This document shows positions 25,496-34,513 of a stretch of DNA of 64,000 nucleotides, in pieces. The DNA lies in the NCBI GenBank assembly GCA_016937035.1, contig JAFGWS010000138.1:1-64000 (forward strand). The letters are read 5' to 3'. The notes below the pieces were generated by a model, which ran no database searches, had not been told where the DNA came from, and worked only from the letters and a program-made list of their open reading frames with translations. Origin of the DNA: Pontiellaceae bacterium. Lineage in GTDB: Bacteria; Verrucomicrobiota; Kiritimatiellia; Kiritimatiellales; Pontiellaceae. The position numbers and the translations under genes are program-made. Each line of letters opens with the position of its first letter. Positions within the stretch are counted from its first letter, which is position 1.

Positions 25496-25523
25496 TTGAC
25501 TCATTATAGGAACTGTTTATAGT
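25496..25523 (+). promoter_or_regulatory. Sigma-70 promoter of pgk
   Basis: TTGACT (25496-25501) and TATAGT (25518-25523) are separated by 16 bases and lie about 50 bases before the phosphoglycerate kinase start. This is a near-consensus promoter, in keeping with a highly expressed glycolytic gene. Confidence 0.65.
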
Positions 25524-25571
25524 CGGCGACTCGTTTTGGGAATTATCAACCTTAATAGGGAGTAAAATTAA

Positions 25572-26819
25572 ATGAATAAACTGACGATCAAAGATCTCGA
25601 TGTGCAGGGTAAGCGTGTGCTGATGCGCGTGGATTTTAATGTGCCGATTAAAGACGGCGTCGTGACCGACGATACGCGCATCGTGGCGGCGCTGCCTTCC
25701 ATCAACTATGTGCTCGAAAACGGCGGATCGCTCGTGCTGATGAGCCACTGCGGACGCCCGAAGGGGAAGAAAAATCCCGAATTCACCCTCAAGCCCGCCG
25801 CCGATCGTCTGGCCCAGTTGGTTTCCGCCAAGGTCACTCTTGCCCCCGATGTCGTAGGCCCGGAAGTCAAGGGACTGGTCGACGGTCTTAAGGCCGGCGA
25901 AATCCTTATTCTTGAAAACGTCCGTTTCTATGCCGAAGAGGAAGGCAAAGCCAAGCTGGCTGACGACGCGACCGAAGAGCAGATCGCGGCCGCCAAGGCC
26001 GAAATGAAGGTTAAGCAGGATGCCTTCGCCAAGGAACTCGCATCCTATGGCGATGTCTATGTTTCCGACGCCTTCGGTACCGCGCATCGCGCCCATGCTT
26101 CTATGGTCGGCGTAACGAAGTATATCGACCAGTGCGCTGCAGGCTTCCTGCTCGAAAAGGAGATCGAATACCTCGGCAACGCCCTCGAAAACCCGAAGCG
26201 TCCGTTCGTCGCCATCATCGGCGGTGCCAAGATTTCCGGCAAGATCGACGTCGTTACCAATCTGCTCGGCAAGTGCGACGCCATTCTCATCGGCGGCGGC
26301 ATGGCCTACACCTTCTACAAGGCGATGGGCAAGGCCATTGGTTCCTCGCTCTGCGAAGACGATAAGGTGGAACTCGCAGGCCAGATTCTCAAGCAGGCCG
26401 AAGAAAAAGGCGTTAAGCTGCTGCTTCCCATCGACAACATCGTGGCGGATGCCTTTTCCGCTGAAGCCAATGTGAAGGAAGCCGGCGACAGCATTGAAGA
26501 CGGCTGGATGGCGCTGGATATCGGGCCCAAGACTATTGAAATGTACTGCAATGAAGTCGCCGGCGCGAAGACCGTGGTTTGGAACGGCCCGATGGGCTGC
26601 TTCGAAATGGCTCCGTTCGCGAAGGGCACCTTCTCCGTTTGCGAAGCCGTGGCCAAGTCCGACAGCATCAGCATCATCGGCGGCGGCGACAGCGTGGCGG
26701 CCGTTAATCTATCCGGCGTAGCGGATCAGATGAGCCACGTTTCCACCGGCGGCGGTGCTTCTTTGGAATTCATGGAAGGCAAGCAGCTCCCCGGTATTGT
26801 GGCGCTGACTGATAAGTAA
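25572..26819 (+). CDS. pgk: Phosphoglycerate kinase
   Basis: A 415-residue glycolytic enzyme converting 1,3-bisphosphoglycerate and ADP to 3-phosphoglycerate and ATP. It has [31 protein letters not shown], the basic-patch region [17 protein letters not shown], the nucleotide-loop [24 protein letters not shown] and the terminal GGGDSVAAV...[20 protein letters not shown] lies before ATG. Codon use is more biased (many GCC, AAG, CTC) than in its neighbours, as expected for high expression. The stop codon is embedded in the first unit of heptamer array B. Confidence 0.97.
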   Translation: MNKLTIKDLDVQGKRVLMRVDFNVPIKDGVVTDDTRIVAALPSINYVLENGGSLVLMSHCGRPKGKKNPEFTLKPAADRLAQLVSAKVTLAPDVVGPEVKGLVDGLKAGEILILENVRFYAEEEGKAKLADDATEEQIAAAKAEMKVKQDAFAKELASYGDVYVSDAFGTAHRAHASMVGVTKYIDQCAAGFLLEKEIEYLGNALENPKRPFVAIIGGAKISGKIDVVTNLLGKCDAILIGGGMAYTFYKAMGKAIGSSLCEDDKVELAGQILKQAEEKGVKLLLPIDNIVADAFSAEANVKEAGDSIEDGWMALDIGPKTIEMYCNEVAGAKTVVWNGPMGCFEMAPFAKGTFSVCEAVAKSDSISIIGGGDSVAAVNLSGVADQMSHVSTGGGASLEFMEGKQLPGIVALTDK

Positions 26820-26883
26820 TGCGTACTGCGTAATACTTAATACGTAGTGCGTACTGCGTAATACGTAATGCTTGATGCGTGAT
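26814..26883. repeat. Heptanucleotide tandem array B (GCGTAMT)
   Basis: Ten imperfect 7-bp units: aagtaat (holding the pgk stop), gcgtact, gcgtaat, acttaat, acgtagt, gcgtact, gcgtaat, acgtaat, gcttgat, gcgtgat. It has the same period, similar unit and same penultimate variant gcttgat as array A, 23.6 kb away. Confidence 0.9.
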
Positions 26884-26888
26884 CAGAA

Positions 26889-26916
26889 ACTCCCGTCTGT
26901 TGGCGGGAGTTTTTTT
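26889..26916 (+). terminator. Rho-independent terminator of pgk
   Basis: ACTCCCG (26889-26895) pairs with CGGGAGT (26904-26910) around TCTGTTGG, followed by a run of T. It lies immediately after heptamer array B. Confidence 0.9.
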
Positions 26917-26973
26917 ATTGGAGACGGATTTTATGAGTTCGCTGCGGGTGTTCTCTATGTTAGATAAGGAATC

Positions 26974-27423
26974 ATGAAACAGTTTATTAAATGGATTGCG
27001 GTGGGCTTCGGGACCGGGTGGAGCCCGATTATGCCCGGAACGGTCGGTACGCTGGTAGGGTTGCCGATTGCGTGGGGATTAATGTTTGTAGACAGCATCC
27101 CGCTGCAGACGGTGCTGTGTGTTTTAATGACGCTGCTGGCGATTCCGATTTGCGGGGTTGCAGAGCGGGTCATCGGCGGGAAAGATCCGGGCTGCATCGT
27201 GGCGGATGAGTATTTAACGCTGCCCATCACCGTGATCGGCTTGTCAAATCCGTGGGCGCTGCTGAGCGGATTCGTGCTGCACCGTATTTTTGATATCACC
27301 AAGCCGCCGCCGATTAAACAGCTTCAGTACATTCACGGCGGCTTTGGAATTGTGGTGGATGATTTTCTCGCCGCGCTGATTGCGCTCGGGCTGAACCATC
27401 TTTTGTTTGCGCTGTTGAAATAG
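26974..27423 (+). CDS. pgpA: Phosphatidylglycerophosphatase A
   Basis: A 149-residue membrane enzyme that removes phosphate from phosphatidylglycerophosphate. It carries GFGTGWSPIMPGTVGTLVG, DPGCIVADEYLTLPI (the acidic motif D-x-x-x-x-x-D-E) and LHRIFDITKPPPIK with HGGFGIVVDDFLAAL, all typical of PgpA. Four hydrophobic helices are visible. AAGGA lies before ATG. It converges with the TPR gene across a seven-base gap, with no terminator visible in it. Confidence 0.93.
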   Translation: MKQFIKWIAVGFGTGWSPIMPGTVGTLVGLPIAWGLMFVDSIPLQTVLCVLMTLLAIPICGVAERVIGGKDPGCIVADEYLTLPITVIGLSNPWALLSGFVLHRIFDITKPPPIKQLQYIHGGFGIVVDDFLAALIALGLNHLLFALLK

Positions 27424-27430
27424 GGGTCCG

Positions 27431-28447
27431 CTATTCGCTGGAGCTGTCGGTGAGCAGATTAAAACGTTCCAGTGCCGCCAATGCCGCCGCTGTGTTGCCC
27501 AACTGTTTTTCTGCTTCGGCCAGAAGTTTATAGTTGATGGCTTCCCCGGGAAGCTCTTCCGTCAGGATACGAAACTGTTCTGCTGCACGTTTCCAGTCTT
27601 TAATCTGGATCATATACAGCCCATAGGCGTTGCGGGTGCTCGGGGCGTTGGCATCGTCTTTGTGGACGGTCAAATATCTCTCGTAGGCATCGATCGCTTT
27701 GGCCGGAATATTCTGCTCCTTATAGAGCGTGGCCAGATTTCTCATGGCGGCGGCATAGTCGGGCTGTTTTTCCAGTGCCTGCATTAAACAGGTTTCGGCC
27801 TGTTCATATTTGCCCGCTGTGGTCAGAGCAATGCCTAGATTGTTTAACAGGTTATGCGTAAGTTCTTTTTCCGGAATGTTTTCAAATAGGACAATGGCCT
27901 CCTCATATCGTTCGAGCTGAAGATAAATATTTGCGAGAGGGGCCTTTACATCTTCAATGTCAGGAAAAATTTCCAGGGCCTGTTCATAATATTTGGCGGC
28001 TGATTTCAGTGCTTCCTTGTCGTTTTTGCCCATTTTTGTGGCCGTTTCTGCCCAATGAAGATTATAGGCGGCCTTTTTAATCCATTGAGCGCTGAAAGGA
28101 CGTTCACCCACTCCGTCCCATGTCGGATCCGCGTAGGTTGTCGGATAGTCCCTTACCCAGTCGGTTTCGTCGTTAAGATCGGTTCCTGCCGGAGAAAGAT
28201 ATTTAGTGCCTACATCATTTCTTACTGTGCCGCCGTCATCCTGAAAGCTTTGCTGCCACATGATAATGAAGTACGTCAGGCCAACAACCACACCGACAAT
28301 AGAAACAAAGATCAGTATGGATGTGATCCGTTGTCGGCGTATTTCACGTTCGCGCTGGGTGGTGGTTCTCGAAGAAGCCTGATTCGTTGATTTTTCTTCG
28401 TAGTCCTGGCTGGAGTAAATATCCTGTCGGTGTCTGTCTGCTTTCAT
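27431..28447 (-). CDS. Membrane-anchored TPR protein
   Basis: A 338-residue protein. A polar cytoplasmic N-terminus of ~45 residues (EKSTNQASSRTTTQRERE) precedes one transmembrane helix (SILIFVSIVGVVVGLTYFII) and a periplasmic stretch of tetratricopeptide repeats (for example AKYYEQALEIFPDIEDVKAPL and AETCLMQALEKQPDYAAAMR), at least five units to the C-terminus. TPR arrays hold protein complexes together; no partner can be named. Start ATG 28445-28447 with AAGGG upstream is chosen over an open frame extending 27 codons. It diverges from aroC. Confidence 0.8.
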   Translation of the reverse strand: MKADRHRQDIYSSQDYEEKSTNQASSRTTTQREREIRRQRITSILIFVSIVGVVVGLTYFIIMWQQSFQDDGGTVRNDVGTKYLSPAGTDLNDETDWVRDYPTTYADPTWDGVGERPFSAQWIKKAAYNLHWAETATKMGKNDKEALKSAAKYYEQALEIFPDIEDVKAPLANIYLQLERYEEAIVLFENIPEKELTHNLLNNLGIALTTAGKYEQAETCLMQALEKQPDYAAAMRNLATLYKEQNIPAKAIDAYERYLTVHKDDANAPSTRNAYGLYMIQIKDWKRAAEQFRILTEELPGEAINYKLLAEAEKQLGNTAAALAALERFNLLTDSSSE

Positions 28448-28658
28448 AAAACCCTTGTCTGTTCTGTTGTAAGACGAATTTCGAATTGTCCATAACGGGA
28501 CTTCGAATGCAATTAAAATATGTCTCACATGCAGGTTGTAAAGGAAGTTTCCTGTAGTTTTTCGTCCAAATCCGCCGGCCGTTGGTGTTATAAGGGGGCC
28601 TCTTAAAAACGATATGAAATCGGAGCACCCTCAAGTGCCCACGGAATAAGGAAGCAAT

Positions 28659-29750
28659 ATGTCGAGTACGATGGGATTACTGTATAAAGTATCAACCTTT
28701 GGAGAGTCGCACGGCAAGGCGGTCGGCGCCATTGTGGACGGTTGTCCGGCAAATCTGGAACTGAGCGAGGCGGATATTCAGCCGCAGCTTTCACGCCGCC
28801 GACCCGGCCAGAGCGATATGACCACCCCGCGCGATGAGGCCGATCAGATCATTATTCTCTCCGGCGTGGAAAACGGGAAAACGCTGGGAACGCCGATCGG
28901 GCTGATGGTCAACAATAAGGATCAGCGCCCGGGCGACTACGGCGAAATGAGCAATGTGCCGAGGCCTTCGCACGCCGACTTTACCTATCAGATGAAATAC
29001 GGAAACCGCGCCTCCAGCGGCGGCGGTCGTTCCAGCGCGCGCGAAACGATCGGCCGCGTGGCGGCAGGGGCCATTGCCGAAAAGTGGCTCAAAGAGCAGT
29101 TCGGCACTCAGATTACAGCGTGGGTCAGCTCCGTCGGAAACATTGATGCACGCGATCTCAGTGCAGAGCCGCCGACGCGCGAGCAGATTGATGCCAACAT
29201 CATCCGCTGCCCCGACGAAGCGGCGGCGGAAAAGATGATCGAACTTGTGGCCGCTACGCGCGATCGCAAGGATTCGGTCGGCGGTGTGCTGACCTGCGTG
29301 GTTGAAAATGTTCCGGTCGGTCTGGGTGAGCCGGTATTTGAACGGATGGAAGCCAAGCTTGCGCAGGCGATGCTGTCGATTCCTGCTACCAAGGGATTTG
29401 AAATCGGCTCCGGTTTTTCCGGCGCGCGCATGTTGGGTTCGGAGCATAACGATCCGTACGAGCTGAAGGCCGACGGGCGCCTCGGCACCCGCACCAACTA
29501 CAGCGGCGGCGTGCAGGGCGGGATCTCCAACGGCGAGCCGATTGTTTTTCGTGTGGCCTTTAAGCCGCCGGCCACGATTGGGCAGGCTCAGAAGACGTCG
29601 ACATTCACCGGCGAGTCGACCGTGCTAGAAGCCAAGGGTCGTCACGATCCATGCGTGGTGTCGCGCGCTGTGCCGATTGTTGAAACCATGACCGCGCTGG
29701 TGCTGATGGATTTTGTGCTGCGCCAAAGTTATCGTAACGATTTTGCCTAA
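28659..29750 (+). CDS. aroC: Chorismate synthase
   Basis: A 363-residue FMN-dependent enzyme converting EPSP to chorismate, last step of the shikimate pathway. It carries the three family signatures: [38 protein letters not shown] and [21 protein letters not shown]. It also has [22 protein letters not shown] lies before ATG. It is followed three bases later by a TatA-like gene and probably heads that operon. Confidence 0.97.
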   Translation: MSSTMGLLYKVSTFGESHGKAVGAIVDGCPANLELSEADIQPQLSRRRPGQSDMTTPRDEADQIIILSGVENGKTLGTPIGLMVNNKDQRPGDYGEMSNVPRPSHADFTYQMKYGNRASSGGGRSSARETIGRVAAGAIAEKWLKEQFGTQITAWVSSVGNIDARDLSAEPPTREQIDANIIRCPDEAAAEKMIELVAATRDRKDSVGGVLTCVVENVPVGLGEPVFERMEAKLAQAMLSIPATKGFEIGSGFSGARMLGSEHNDPYELKADGRLGTRTNYSGGVQGGISNGEPIVFRVAFKPPATIGQAQKTSTFTGESTVLEAKGRHDPCVVSRAVPIVETMTALVLMDFVLRQSYRNDFA

Positions 29751-29752
29751 TC

Positions 29753-30064
29753 ATGTATTCCGGGCTGTCAGAGCTTGCATATATCGGCCCCGGCGCGCCC
29801 GAGTTAATCGTGGTGGCGCTGGTGTTGCTGATGCTGTTCGGTGCCAAGGATGCCCCCCGCATTTTTCGGAAAATGAACGAAACGCTGGGGCGGCTCCGTA
29901 ATACGGCGGAAAGCTTTAAGCATGAAATCTTGTACGGCGATCTGAAGGATGAAGAGCCGTGCCGGATCGGCGAGGAGCTGGAGTCTGAAGGTGCGCCGGC
30001 GGAGTTTCACGCGGACGAAGCGGTGAGTGATGCGGATGAGGGCGACGATGCAAAATCCGCTTAA
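29753..30064 (+). CDS. TatA/TatB-family translocase protein (first copy)
   Basis: A 103-residue protein: short N-terminus, transmembrane helix (APELIVVALVLLMLFGAKDAP), then an amphipathic helix (RIFRKMNETLGRLRNTAESF) and an acidic tail. The helix/FGAK hinge is characteristic of TatA/B/E. Because it precedes tatC and differs from the second copy, it may fill the TatB role. That is inferred from position and the longer tail. It overlaps tatC by 17 bases. Confidence 0.82.
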   Translation: MYSGLSELAYIGPGAPELIVVALVLLMLFGAKDAPRIFRKMNETLGRLRNTAESFKHEILYGDLKDEEPCRIGEELESEGAPAEFHADEAVSDADEGDDAKSA

Positions 30065-30884
30065 ATCGCTCGCTGCACGCTTTCGATATGACGATCGGGA
30101 AATGCCGTTTCTCGATCACTTGGAGGAGTTTCGTAAAACACTGATTCGTTCGGGGATTGCGCTGGCGATCGGAATGATACTTACGGCGTTTTTTGTGCCG
30201 TGGATGATTCAGATGTTTTTAGTCCCGGCGCAATCGTATCTCGATTCCGGGCGCGTCACGCTGCAGTTCCATGAGCTGACCTCGGGCTTTAAAATGTGGT
30301 TCTCGCTTTCCTTTTGGGGCGGGCTGGTGGTGAGTCTTCCTGCGCTGATGGTTATCGTCGGCTCCTTTGTGTTGCCGGGGGTTCGGGATACGGAGCGCCG
30401 TGTGATTCAGCGGATCGCATTTTTTTCCGGCATTCTTTTTCTGGTCGGGATTGTGGTGGGGTACCGCATCACGCTTCCGGTGGCGATTGATCTGCTGATG
30501 AAGGTGAACGAGCGCTTGAACGGAGCGAATATTCTCCATTATCGCAAGTACATCGATTTTGTGCTGCAGGTGCTGCTGGGTTTTGGCGTCGCTTTTCAGT
30601 TGCCGGTCATCATCATTTCGCTGGGTAAGGTGGGTGTGCTCTCTTCGGCGCAGCTGCGGAATAAGCGGCGGCACGTGATTGTGGGCATTTTTATTCTGGC
30701 TATGTTGTTGACTCCGCCCGACTGGGCAACGCAAGTTCAAATGGCGATCCCGTTGATTCTGCTGTATGAATTCTGTATATGGTTTCTTCACTTTTCCGAG
30801 CGCGGTGCGATCCGCCGGAAAAGCCGAGAACAGCATGATGATGAAGCGGTTGTTTCCGCGGAAGCGAAGAAAGACGAGGAGTAG
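30048..30884 (+). CDS. tatC: Sec-independent translocase subunit TatC
   Basis: A 278-residue membrane protein, the core receptor of the twin-arginine translocase. It has the cytoplasmic N-terminus MPFLDHLEEFRKTLIRSG (signal-peptide binding FLDHLxELR type), six transmembrane helices, FHELTSGFKMWFSLSFWGG and FGVAFQLPVIIISL. ATG 30048 (MQNPLKS) is preferred because it overlaps the upstream tat gene cleanly; three earlier in-frame ATGs exist. The C-terminal ~35 residues are charged and dispensable-looking. Confidence 0.93.
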   Translation: MQNPLKSLAARFRYDDREMPFLDHLEEFRKTLIRSGIALAIGMILTAFFVPWMIQMFLVPAQSYLDSGRVTLQFHELTSGFKMWFSLSFWGGLVVSLPALMVIVGSFVLPGVRDTERRVIQRIAFFSGILFLVGIVVGYRITLPVAIDLLMKVNERLNGANILHYRKYIDFVLQVLLGFGVAFQLPVIIISLGKVGVLSSAQLRNKRRHVIVGIFILAMLLTPPDWATQVQMAIPLILLYEFCIWFLHFSERGAIRRKSREQHDDEAVVSAEAKKDEE

Positions 30885-30887
30885 GGT

Positions 30888-31106
30888 ATGGAACTATTGG
30901 CATTTATTCCGGGAATGTCCGGCGGCAGCGAAATATTTCTGGTTTTTCTGGTCATTCTGCTGCTCTTCGGCGCCAAGAAACTGCCGGAGCTTTCTCGCTC
31001 ACTGGGGAAGAGTCTGAGCGAATTTAAAAAAGGCCAGCGCGAAGGCGCGGAGTCGGATGACGAAGAGCCCAAAAAGGCCGACTCCAAAAGCGATAAAGAG
31101 GACTAG
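30888..31106 (+). CDS. tatA: TatA-family translocase protein (second copy)
   Basis: A 72-residue protein with a transmembrane helix (EIFLVFLVILLLFGAKKLPEL) followed by an amphipathic helix (SRSLGKSLSEFKKGQRE) and a charged tail, fully typical of the pore-forming TatA. GAGTAGGG sits before ATG. It is three bases after tatC, so the order is TatA/B-like, TatC, TatA, giving a complete Tat system in one unit. Confidence 0.9.
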   Translation: MELLAFIPGMSGGSEIFLVFLVILLLFGAKKLPELSRSLGKSLSEFKKGQREGAESDDEEPKKADSKSDKED

Positions 31107-31111
31107 ACAAC

Positions 31112-31891
31112 ATGAGCGAACGACGCGCGACGGAGCTGACTCCGGAAGAGCAGAAAGAAAACTCCTGGGCCGTCATTGCTCATGCCCTTCCGTTTGCCAT
31201 TTGGCTGACCTTGATGGTCTGGTCTGAAAACTATCTCTTCCGCACCATCGGCGGGCTCATCATTCTTGCCGCCTTTCGACCCTGGCGCTGGTATCCTCGG
31301 CTGCAGCTGAAAAATATTCCGGCGGCCGTTGGGGTCGGTATTTTGATCCTCGTGGTCTGGGTTGGACTCGAAACCCCTTGGGTGCAGCAAAAGGCTCCGG
31401 CGGTGACCGAGTGGTATGATCGCCTCTTTGTTGAGCTGACCGAACCGTTTAAAACGCGCGAGCTTTATGATAACGGGCAGGGCCAAATGCTCCCTTATGA
31501 AGTGATTCAGGAGGGCGAGCATGCCGGGTTGCACGCCTACGATCCGCGAGTCACCGGGTGGTTTACCTTCTGGGTGCATATGTTCGGAACCACCGTCGTG
31601 ATCGCGATCATCGAAGAATTTTTCTTCCGCGGGTTTTTGTATCGCTGGATGCAGGGCAGTCCCTTTTTTAAGATCGACCCCGGTAAGCTCAACTGGGTCA
31701 TGCTGCTGGTGATTTCCGCCTTCTTCGGGATAGAACACCGCGAGTGGATGGCCGGACTCATTTGCGGCATTGCCTTTGGGCTGCTCTACATCAAAACGCG
31801 CGACATCTGGGCCGCCATCATTGCACACGCAACCACCAATTTTCTGCTCGGTCTCTACGTGGTTAAATATAATGCCTACCATTTCTGGTAG
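31112..31891 (+). CDS. CPBP-family intramembrane metalloprotease (CAAX protease-like)
   Basis: A 259-residue membrane protein with about seven hydrophobic segments. It carries the CPBP/ABI motifs in order: EEFFFRGFLYRW (Glu-Glu...Arg), FFGIEHREWMAG (His) and IAHATTNFLLGLY (His...Asn). The long EEFFFRGFLYRW form is seen in the CAAX-related proteases that accompany exosortase/PEP-CTERM systems, but no exosortase is in this window. It begins five bases after tatA and is likely co-transcribed with it. Substrate is unknown. Confidence 0.82.
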   Translation: MSERRATELTPEEQKENSWAVIAHALPFAIWLTLMVWSENYLFRTIGGLIILAAFRPWRWYPRLQLKNIPAAVGVGILILVVWVGLETPWVQQKAPAVTEWYDRLFVELTEPFKTRELYDNGQGQMLPYEVIQEGEHAGLHAYDPRVTGWFTFWVHMFGTTVVIAIIEEFFFRGFLYRWMQGSPFFKIDPGKLNWVMLLVISAFFGIEHREWMAGLICGIAFGLLYIKTRDIWAAIIAHATTNFLLGLYVVKYNAYHFW

Positions 31892-32045
31892 GGCGGGAGC
31901 GGGGAAAACCGGAAACGCATAGACGAAAGCATACTTCTTCAAATTGTGGGCTATTCTCCGTTGCCGTTCTTTATTGTGTAGATTATTGGCGTGTCTTCCC
32001 AGGAACCCCGTGCTAAAAGTTCCAACCTTTTAATGGATAGAGTTT

Positions 32046-33140
32046 ATGGACAAAAAACTTAAAATCGGAGTGGCGTGCGGCGGTACCGGGGGACACATTT
32101 TTCCGGGGCTTGCAACGGCGCGTGCGCTGGTTGAACGAGGGCATGATGTAACGCTGTGGATGGCGGGTAAAGATGTGGAGAGCGATGCGGTTCGCGACTG
32201 GCCGGGTAAAATGGTAACGGTGCCATCGGAGGGATTTCAGTTTGGTCTTTCGCTGCGCAGTCTAAAGACGGTGGTCCGATTGGTTAAGGCGTATCGCTCC
32301 GCGCTCGGATCAATGCGCAAGGATCCGCCGGATGTGCTGTTGGCGATGGGCAGTTATGCCTCTTTCGGCCCGGTGAAGGCGGCGATTAAGCTGGGAATTC
32401 CCTACGTGCTGCATGAGGCCAATTTGGTGCCGGGGCGCGCCGTTTCGTTTCTGGTCCGTAAGGCCGATGCGGTGGCCGTGAGTTTTGATAAAACGCGCTA
32501 TTACCTTAAACACAGCCGTATTGAGACCACAGGGATGCCGCTGCGTAAAGAGCTTCAACTCGCCGGTGCGCAGCCGCGACCGAAGCGCGATTCGACTGCT
32601 CCGTTGCGTATTCTTGTGATGGGCGGAAGCCGCGGGGCACAGGTGCTGAATGTCACGGTGCCTCCGGCGATTGCGACGGCGGCTGCAGGAGGGGCGTTGC
32701 TGGAAGTTCAGCATATTGCCGGTTTGCAGGACAGCAGCGGAGTGGAACGGGTGTATGCTTCTGCGGGGATTAAAGCTCAGGTACACCATTTTGTGCAGAA
32801 GATGGATGAACTCTATTTGAACGTCGATCTGGCGATTTGCCGTTCGGGGGCGGCAAGCTGTGCAGAGCTGGCGGCTTTCGGTGTGCCGGCACTGTTTGTT
32901 CCTTATCCGTTTGCGATTCGCGATCATCAGATGGGTAACGCGCGGGTTATGCAGGATTCCGGTGCCGCCGATGTGGTGGCACAGGATGATTTGACCGATT
33001 CCTGGTTGGCGGACTATTTAACGAACGTATCGCGCAACCCGAAACGGATTGAACGAATGGCTGTTGCAATGAAGAAACGGGCGCAACCCAATGCGGCGGA
33101 AGAGTTAGCCTCTCTGCTTGAACGGGTGGCGGGTGAGTAG
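32046..33140 (+). CDS. murG: UDP-GlcNAc--lipid I N-acetylglucosaminyltransferase MurG
   Basis: A 364-residue GT28 enzyme that makes lipid II from lipid I at the inner face of the membrane. It shows the N-terminal G-loop VACGGTGGHIFPGLATARAL, VLLAMGSYASFGPVKAAI, VLHEANLVPGR, the second G-loop LVMGGSRGAQVLN, and the donor-site segment AICRSGAASCAELAAFGVPALFVPYPFA. Length is typical. murC follows after two bases. The pair lies apart from the usual division/cell-wall cluster genes. Confidence 0.95.
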   Translation: MDKKLKIGVACGGTGGHIFPGLATARALVERGHDVTLWMAGKDVESDAVRDWPGKMVTVPSEGFQFGLSLRSLKTVVRLVKAYRSALGSMRKDPPDVLLAMGSYASFGPVKAAIKLGIPYVLHEANLVPGRAVSFLVRKADAVAVSFDKTRYYLKHSRIETTGMPLRKELQLAGAQPRPKRDSTAPLRILVMGGSRGAQVLNVTVPPAIATAAAGGALLEVQHIAGLQDSSGVERVYASAGIKAQVHHFVQKMDELYLNVDLAICRSGAASCAELAAFGVPALFVPYPFAIRDHQMGNARVMQDSGAADVVAQDDLTDSWLADYLTNVSRNPKRIERMAVAMKKRAQPNAAEELASLLERVAGE

Positions 33141-33142
33141 CG

Positions 33143-34429
33143 ATGGGTCCAGTTGATCAGGCAGAGGAGCAGATTCACTGCGGCGGTCATGTGCATCTGA
33201 TGGGCATCGGCGGCATCGGTATGGCCGGTGTGGCATGGCTGCTGAAAGAGCGCGGCTTTACGGTTTCGGGCTGCGATCTCCGGCGTAATCGTCAAACGGA
33301 GTGGCTGGAGCGCAACGGAATTTCGATTAAGACGGGGCACGCGGCGGTGCACATCGATTCATCCGTCAGCTGGCTGGTGCGTTCCACGGCCGTTCCGGAC
33401 ACCCATCCGGAGGTTCAGGCGGCGCTGGAGCGCGGTCTTCCGGTTTCCCGCCGCGGCGAGGTTTTGCCCGCGCTGATGCGTGCACGGACCTGCATTGCGG
33501 TGAGCGGAACCCATGGAAAAACCACCACCACGGCGATGATTGCGCAACTGCTGAACTGCGGATACTGCATCGGCGGCGAAGTGGGTGGATTTGACGGCGT
33601 TGCTCGTGATGGTGAAGTGATGGTGGTTGAGGCCGATGAGTCGGATGGGACGGTTTCCGGCTATACGCCGGACTATGCGGTGATTACCAATATTGACTAT
33701 GATCACATGGAGCATCATGCCTCCGAGGCGGCCTTTATCGGCTGCTTTGAACAGTTGATTCGGAATACGCGGAAGAAAGTCTATTATTGTTCCAACGATC
33801 CGATTGCGCGTCGTCTTTGTGCGGAGCATCCTAAATGTGAACCCTTTTACTTTCCGGCGGAACCGCTTCCGCTGGCCTTGCCGGGGCGGCATAACCAGTG
33901 GAACGCGTCGGCGGCGTCGGCGGTGTGTAGAAACTGGAAAACCTCGGACGAGCTGCTCGCTGAGATGGAAAAGATTCAGCCGGTGCGCCGCCGTTTTGAG
34001 ACGGTTTTTGAAAGCGGCGGCGTTCGCGTTATCTCCGACTACGCGCATCATCCGACGGAAATAGCTGCGCTGGTGCAGACGGCGCTGGAGCTGAGGCCGA
34101 AGCGGTTGCTCGCCGTTTTTCAGCCGCATCGCTACACCCGGACGCTCGCGTTGAGTGCCGATTTTCCGCCGAGCTTTGAGGGCATCGATACGCTTTGGCT
34201 GGTGCCGGTGTACGCCGCCTCCGAACAACCGATTGAAGGCGGAACTTCGCTCGATCTGCTGGCTCGTTTTTCGGACGAGTGGAACGGGCGGGTTCACTAT
34301 GTGCCGACGCTGGACGCCGCATGGAACGAGGTGTGCGCTGCGCTGCAACCGGGCGATCTGCTGCTGATCATCGGTGCAGGCGACGTTGAGCAACTGGCCG
34401 AACGAGCTCGACTGATAGATACACTGTAA
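33143..34429 (+). CDS. murC: UDP-N-acetylmuramate--L-alanine ligase MurC
   Basis: A 428-residue cytoplasmic Mur ligase. It carries the N-terminal Rossmann loop VHLMGIGGIGMAGVAWLL, the ATP loop VSGTHGKTTTTAMIAQ, VVEADESDGT, VITNIDYDHMEHH and the C-terminal SDYAHHPTEIAAL with FQPHRYTRT. It is about 30-40 residues shorter than most MurC proteins. The missing length is in the central domain (after VYYCSNDPIARRL), where loops are reduced. It shares an operon with murG. An imperfect inverted repeat lies just after the stop. Confidence 0.94.
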   Translation: MGPVDQAEEQIHCGGHVHLMGIGGIGMAGVAWLLKERGFTVSGCDLRRNRQTEWLERNGISIKTGHAAVHIDSSVSWLVRSTAVPDTHPEVQAALERGLPVSRRGEVLPALMRARTCIAVSGTHGKTTTTAMIAQLLNCGYCIGGEVGGFDGVARDGEVMVVEADESDGTVSGYTPDYAVITNIDYDHMEHHASEAAFIGCFEQLIRNTRKKVYYCSNDPIARRLCAEHPKCEPFYFPAEPLPLALPGRHNQWNASAASAVCRNWKTSDELLAEMEKIQPVRRRFETVFESGGVRVISDYAHHPTEIAALVQTALELRPKRLLAVFQPHRYTRTLALSADFPPSFEGIDTLWLVPVYAASEQPIEGGTSLDLLARFSDEWNGRVHYVPTLDAAWNEVCAALQPGDLLLIIGAGDVEQLAERARLIDTL

Positions 34430-34452
34430 GGTTTAAATCTTCGGGCGTTTCA

Positions 34453-34513
34453 AACCACTAATTTTCTCTAATCAGCACTAATAATTAGTGGAGATCAGTG
34501 TGAATTAGTGGTT
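34453..34513. repeat. Inverted pair of decamer arrays between murC and topB
   Basis: Three 10-bp units ending in CACTAAT/CTCTAAT (aaccactaat, tttctctaat, cagcactaat) face three inverted units (attagtggag, atcagtgtga, attagtggtt) across a single A at 34483. The outer 11 bases are perfect complements (34453-34463 and 34503-34513). The right arm forms the last codons of topB. In RNA it would fold into a long imperfect hairpin, so it may act as a terminator for both converging genes, although no T run is present. Confidence 0.85.

Noticed and set aside
26814..26916. Array B plus the pgk terminator as a riboswitch or mobile insertion
   Set aside because: No target duplication or conserved RNA fold is visible; a tandem array followed by an ordinary terminator is the simpler reading.
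31103..31942. A 279-codon frame opposite the CPBP protease
   Set aside because: Antisense shadow without motifs; the plus-strand frame keeps all protease motifs and operon spacing.
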